43,040 nt of DNA, taken from contig JAEUVS010000061.1 in NCBI GenBank assembly GCA_016786745.1, positions 1 to 43,040 of the forward strand, written 5' to 3'. Both the position numbers and the translations under genes were made by a program. How positions within the stretch are numbered: position 1 is the first letter of the stretch; each line of letters opens with the position of its first letter. Under the pieces are notes generated by a model. That model was given only the letters and a program-made list of their open reading frames with translations. It was not told the origin of the DNA and did no database searches. This stretch comes from Chitinophagaceae bacterium (GTDB lineage Bacteria; Bacteroidota; Bacteroidia; Chitinophagales; Chitinophagaceae). Positions 41,762 through 43,040 of this stretch are shown here, one piece after another.

Positions 41762-42238
41762 ATGAAAATCCCAATCCTCATAATTAGCCTTTTTATTTCT
41801 CTTGCTTCATCCGCCCAGGAAATAAAGTCGATGAAGATAGATGAACTCGAAGCCTATATCAAATCGCGTCCCGGCGCAGCTGTCGTTAACTTCTGGGCCA
41901 CCTGGTGCGCCCCATGCATTGAAGAAATGCCCTGGTTCAACAAGATTGTGCCGGAATACCGCGGAGTTAAAAATGAATTGATTTTCGTGAGTCTTGATAG
42001 CAAAAGCGCTTATCCTGAACAGATAAAAAACATAATCAACAGGCAACAACTTAAGGCCACCTTTATCTGGCTGAATGAAACAAATGCAGATGAGTTCTGC
42101 CCGCGCATCGACCCTGAATGGGGCGGATCGATTCCGGCTACATTATTCGTCAACCAGAAAAATGGGTATAGAAAATTCCTCGAAGAACAAATTTCTCCAA
42201 CCGAACTACGAAAACAACTGAGGTCGCTGAACAATTAG
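41762..42238 (+). CDS. TlpA-like exported thioredoxin-fold protein
   Basis: This 158-residue protein has a signal peptide (1-19, ending SSAQ) and a thioredoxin fold with WATWCAPC: the redox cysteines are Cys49 and Cys52. The cis-Pro region is SIPATLFV. It should work as a periplasmic thiol-disulfide reductase or resembles the ResA/TlpA group. I choose the ATG at 41762; a GTG at 41744 is in frame, but the signal peptide starts at the ATG and the upstream part overlaps a possible regulatory repeat. It converges on the AhpC/TSA-type gene, and the two stops overlap by four bases, an unusually tight arrangement of two thioredoxin-fold genes. Confidence 0.92.
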   Translation: MKIPILIISLFISLASSAQEIKSMKIDELEAYIKSRPGAAVVNFWATWCAPCIEEMPWFNKIVPEYRGVKNELIFVSLDSKSAYPEQIKNIINRQQLKATFIWLNETNADEFCPRIDPEWGGSIPATLFVNQKNGYRKFLEEQISPTELRKQLRSLNN

Positions 42239-42840
42239 CCTTTCCTTTTGATGCCGCAACCTACACTTTTTGTAACCGCAACATTCACGGGCTTTCCTGC
42301 ATTCATTTCAGTAATCGCTTCTTTCAGGTGCTGACGCTTCGCATTGTCTTCATCCTGTGGATTATCATCAATGGCCCCATGATACACGAGTTTGTTGTTT
42401 TTATCGAACAAAAAACATTCAGGAGTTCGCTTCGCACCAAACGCGTCGGCTAACACATGGTTTTTATCAACAGCATAGTACCAGTTGTACTGCTGGGCCT
42501 GTGCAAATTTCACCATGTCTGCATGTGAATCGCCGTTATCGCGGTAATCTTCGTTTGGATTGAGTAGTATCACTCCCACATTCTGGTCAAGCGCAAACCT
42601 GGCGATCGCTCTCGTTCTGTCCTGGTTTTTGATTACAACAGGGCAGGTGTTACAACTGAACATCACCAGTAATCCATTTTCTTTTTTTGCACCGGCAAGC
42701 GTGACTGATTTTCCTGAAATATCCTGCATGCTCACATCAGCTTTGGGCATTACCGAACCAATAGCAAGCGGATCCGATGGAGCGATTGCTTTCAACGCGA
42801 TCAGTGCGGGCACAAGTAACGCCAAGATTATCTTCTCCAT
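42235..42840 (-). CDS. AhpC/TSA-type exported thioredoxin-like protein
   Basis: This 201-residue protein has an N-terminal signal peptide (about 1-20) and a redoxin domain (about 25-180) with FSCNTCPVV: Cys63 and Cys66 form a CxxC in the peroxiredoxin/TlpA position. GAKRTPECFLFD holds the cis-Pro region (TP). A third cysteine lies near the C-terminus in VGCGIKRK, a pattern common in this redoxin group. The group is widespread in Bacteroidota and probably reduces disulfides or peroxides in the periplasm. It is convergent with the TlpA-like gene. Upstream lies a paired chromosomal repeat. Confidence 0.9.
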   Translation of the reverse strand: MEKIILALLVPALIALKAIAPSDPLAIGSVMPKADVSMQDISGKSVTLAGAKKENGLLVMFSCNTCPVVIKNQDRTRAIARFALDQNVGVILLNPNEDYRDNGDSHADMVKFAQAQQYNWYYAVDKNHVLADAFGAKRTPECFLFDKNNKLVYHGAIDDNPQDEDNAKRQHLKEAITEMNAGKPVNVAVTKSVGCGIKRKG

Positions 42841-42938
42841 AGAAAATTATTTCCTTTAAAGTTCCAACTATTTTCTGAATTTGCCCTCATACCTTCAATA
42901 TGGGTAGTGTCTCAGTTTGAAATTTGCTTTCTCCGCCG

Positions 42939-43012
42939 ATCCCTCGCTGCGCTCGGGATGACAGCAAAGACCCTGGCGTCATCCCGAACCGAGCGAAGCG
43001 AGTGTGAGGGAT
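42939..43012. repeat. Inverted pair of GTCATCCCGAGCGCAGCGAGGGAT repeats
   Basis: A minus-strand copy (42939-42962, GTCATCCCGAGCGCAGCGAGGGAT when read on that strand) faces a longer plus-strand variant (42978-43012, GTCATCCCGAACCGAGCGAAGCG, then AGTGTGAGGGAT) across 15 bases. The pair could fold into a long hairpin like REP/BIME elements. The rest of 42841-43040 shows no gene. Confidence 0.85.
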
Positions 43013-43040
43013 CAGCAGAAATGTGTCTTTAAAAAATCAA

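Overview
This window reads as the chromosome of a member of the Bacteroidota, most probably family Chitinophagaceae. The evidence is a complete SusC/SusD pair with its own ECF sigma and FecR-type anti-sigma factors, a type IX secretion C-terminal sorting domain, a DUF5103 type IX plug protein, a DUF3276 PUR-domain protein, TAnnTTTG-type -7 promoter elements, and very short or overlapping intergenic spaces. I see no rRNA, tRNA, phage, transposase, integrase or CRISPR array.

Layout. Bases 1-1260 hold the N-terminal part of a DUF1549 cytochrome-c-like protein, cut by the left edge. Bases 1318-4417 hold a minus-strand cluster: a small membrane protein, a winged-helix regulator, CreD and a DUF2236 oxygenase. 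Matching palindromes lie before its first gene and before creD. Bases 4527-9484 hold purU, whose start overlaps the stop of a 1371-residue mosaic protein (two ThuA domains, sorbosone-dehydrogenase-type propeller, PKD, cytochrome c). Bases 9549-21427 are mostly housekeeping: pterin dehydratase, FAH-family hydrolase, type IX plug protein, FtsX-like permease, GntP permease, LuxE-like ligase, lipoprotein, M42 peptidase, a small membrane protein, a methyltransferase, bioB and pgi. Bases 21486-27443 hold a secreted metzincin-like protease, a PUR protein, an ABC exporter, a VOC protein and a frameshifted SRPBCC gene.

Bases 27622-38343 are the most interesting part: a polysaccharide-utilisation-like locus of sigma factor, FecR, signal-transducing SusC, SusD, an exported ADP-ribosylglycohydrolase-family protein, and a Tat-exported protein joining a TIM-barrel-like domain to a formylglycine-generating-enzyme-like domain. 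The logic fits TonB-dependent uptake with surface signalling: SusC/SusD import a ligand, the SusC STN domain signals to FecR, FecR frees the sigma factor, and the two exported enzymes process the imported compound. The substrate is unknown.

The linker of the last protein contains three in-frame tandem copies of a GTCATCCCGAGCGCAGCGAGGGAT-type repeat. Two more copies, facing each other, lie at the right edge. Two other genes (LuxE-like and FecR) carry heptanucleotide TCTCCCY tracts inside their reading frames. Bases 38380-42840 hold an exonuclease III, a MacB-type permease, a TlpA-like thioredoxin and an AhpC/TSA-type protein.
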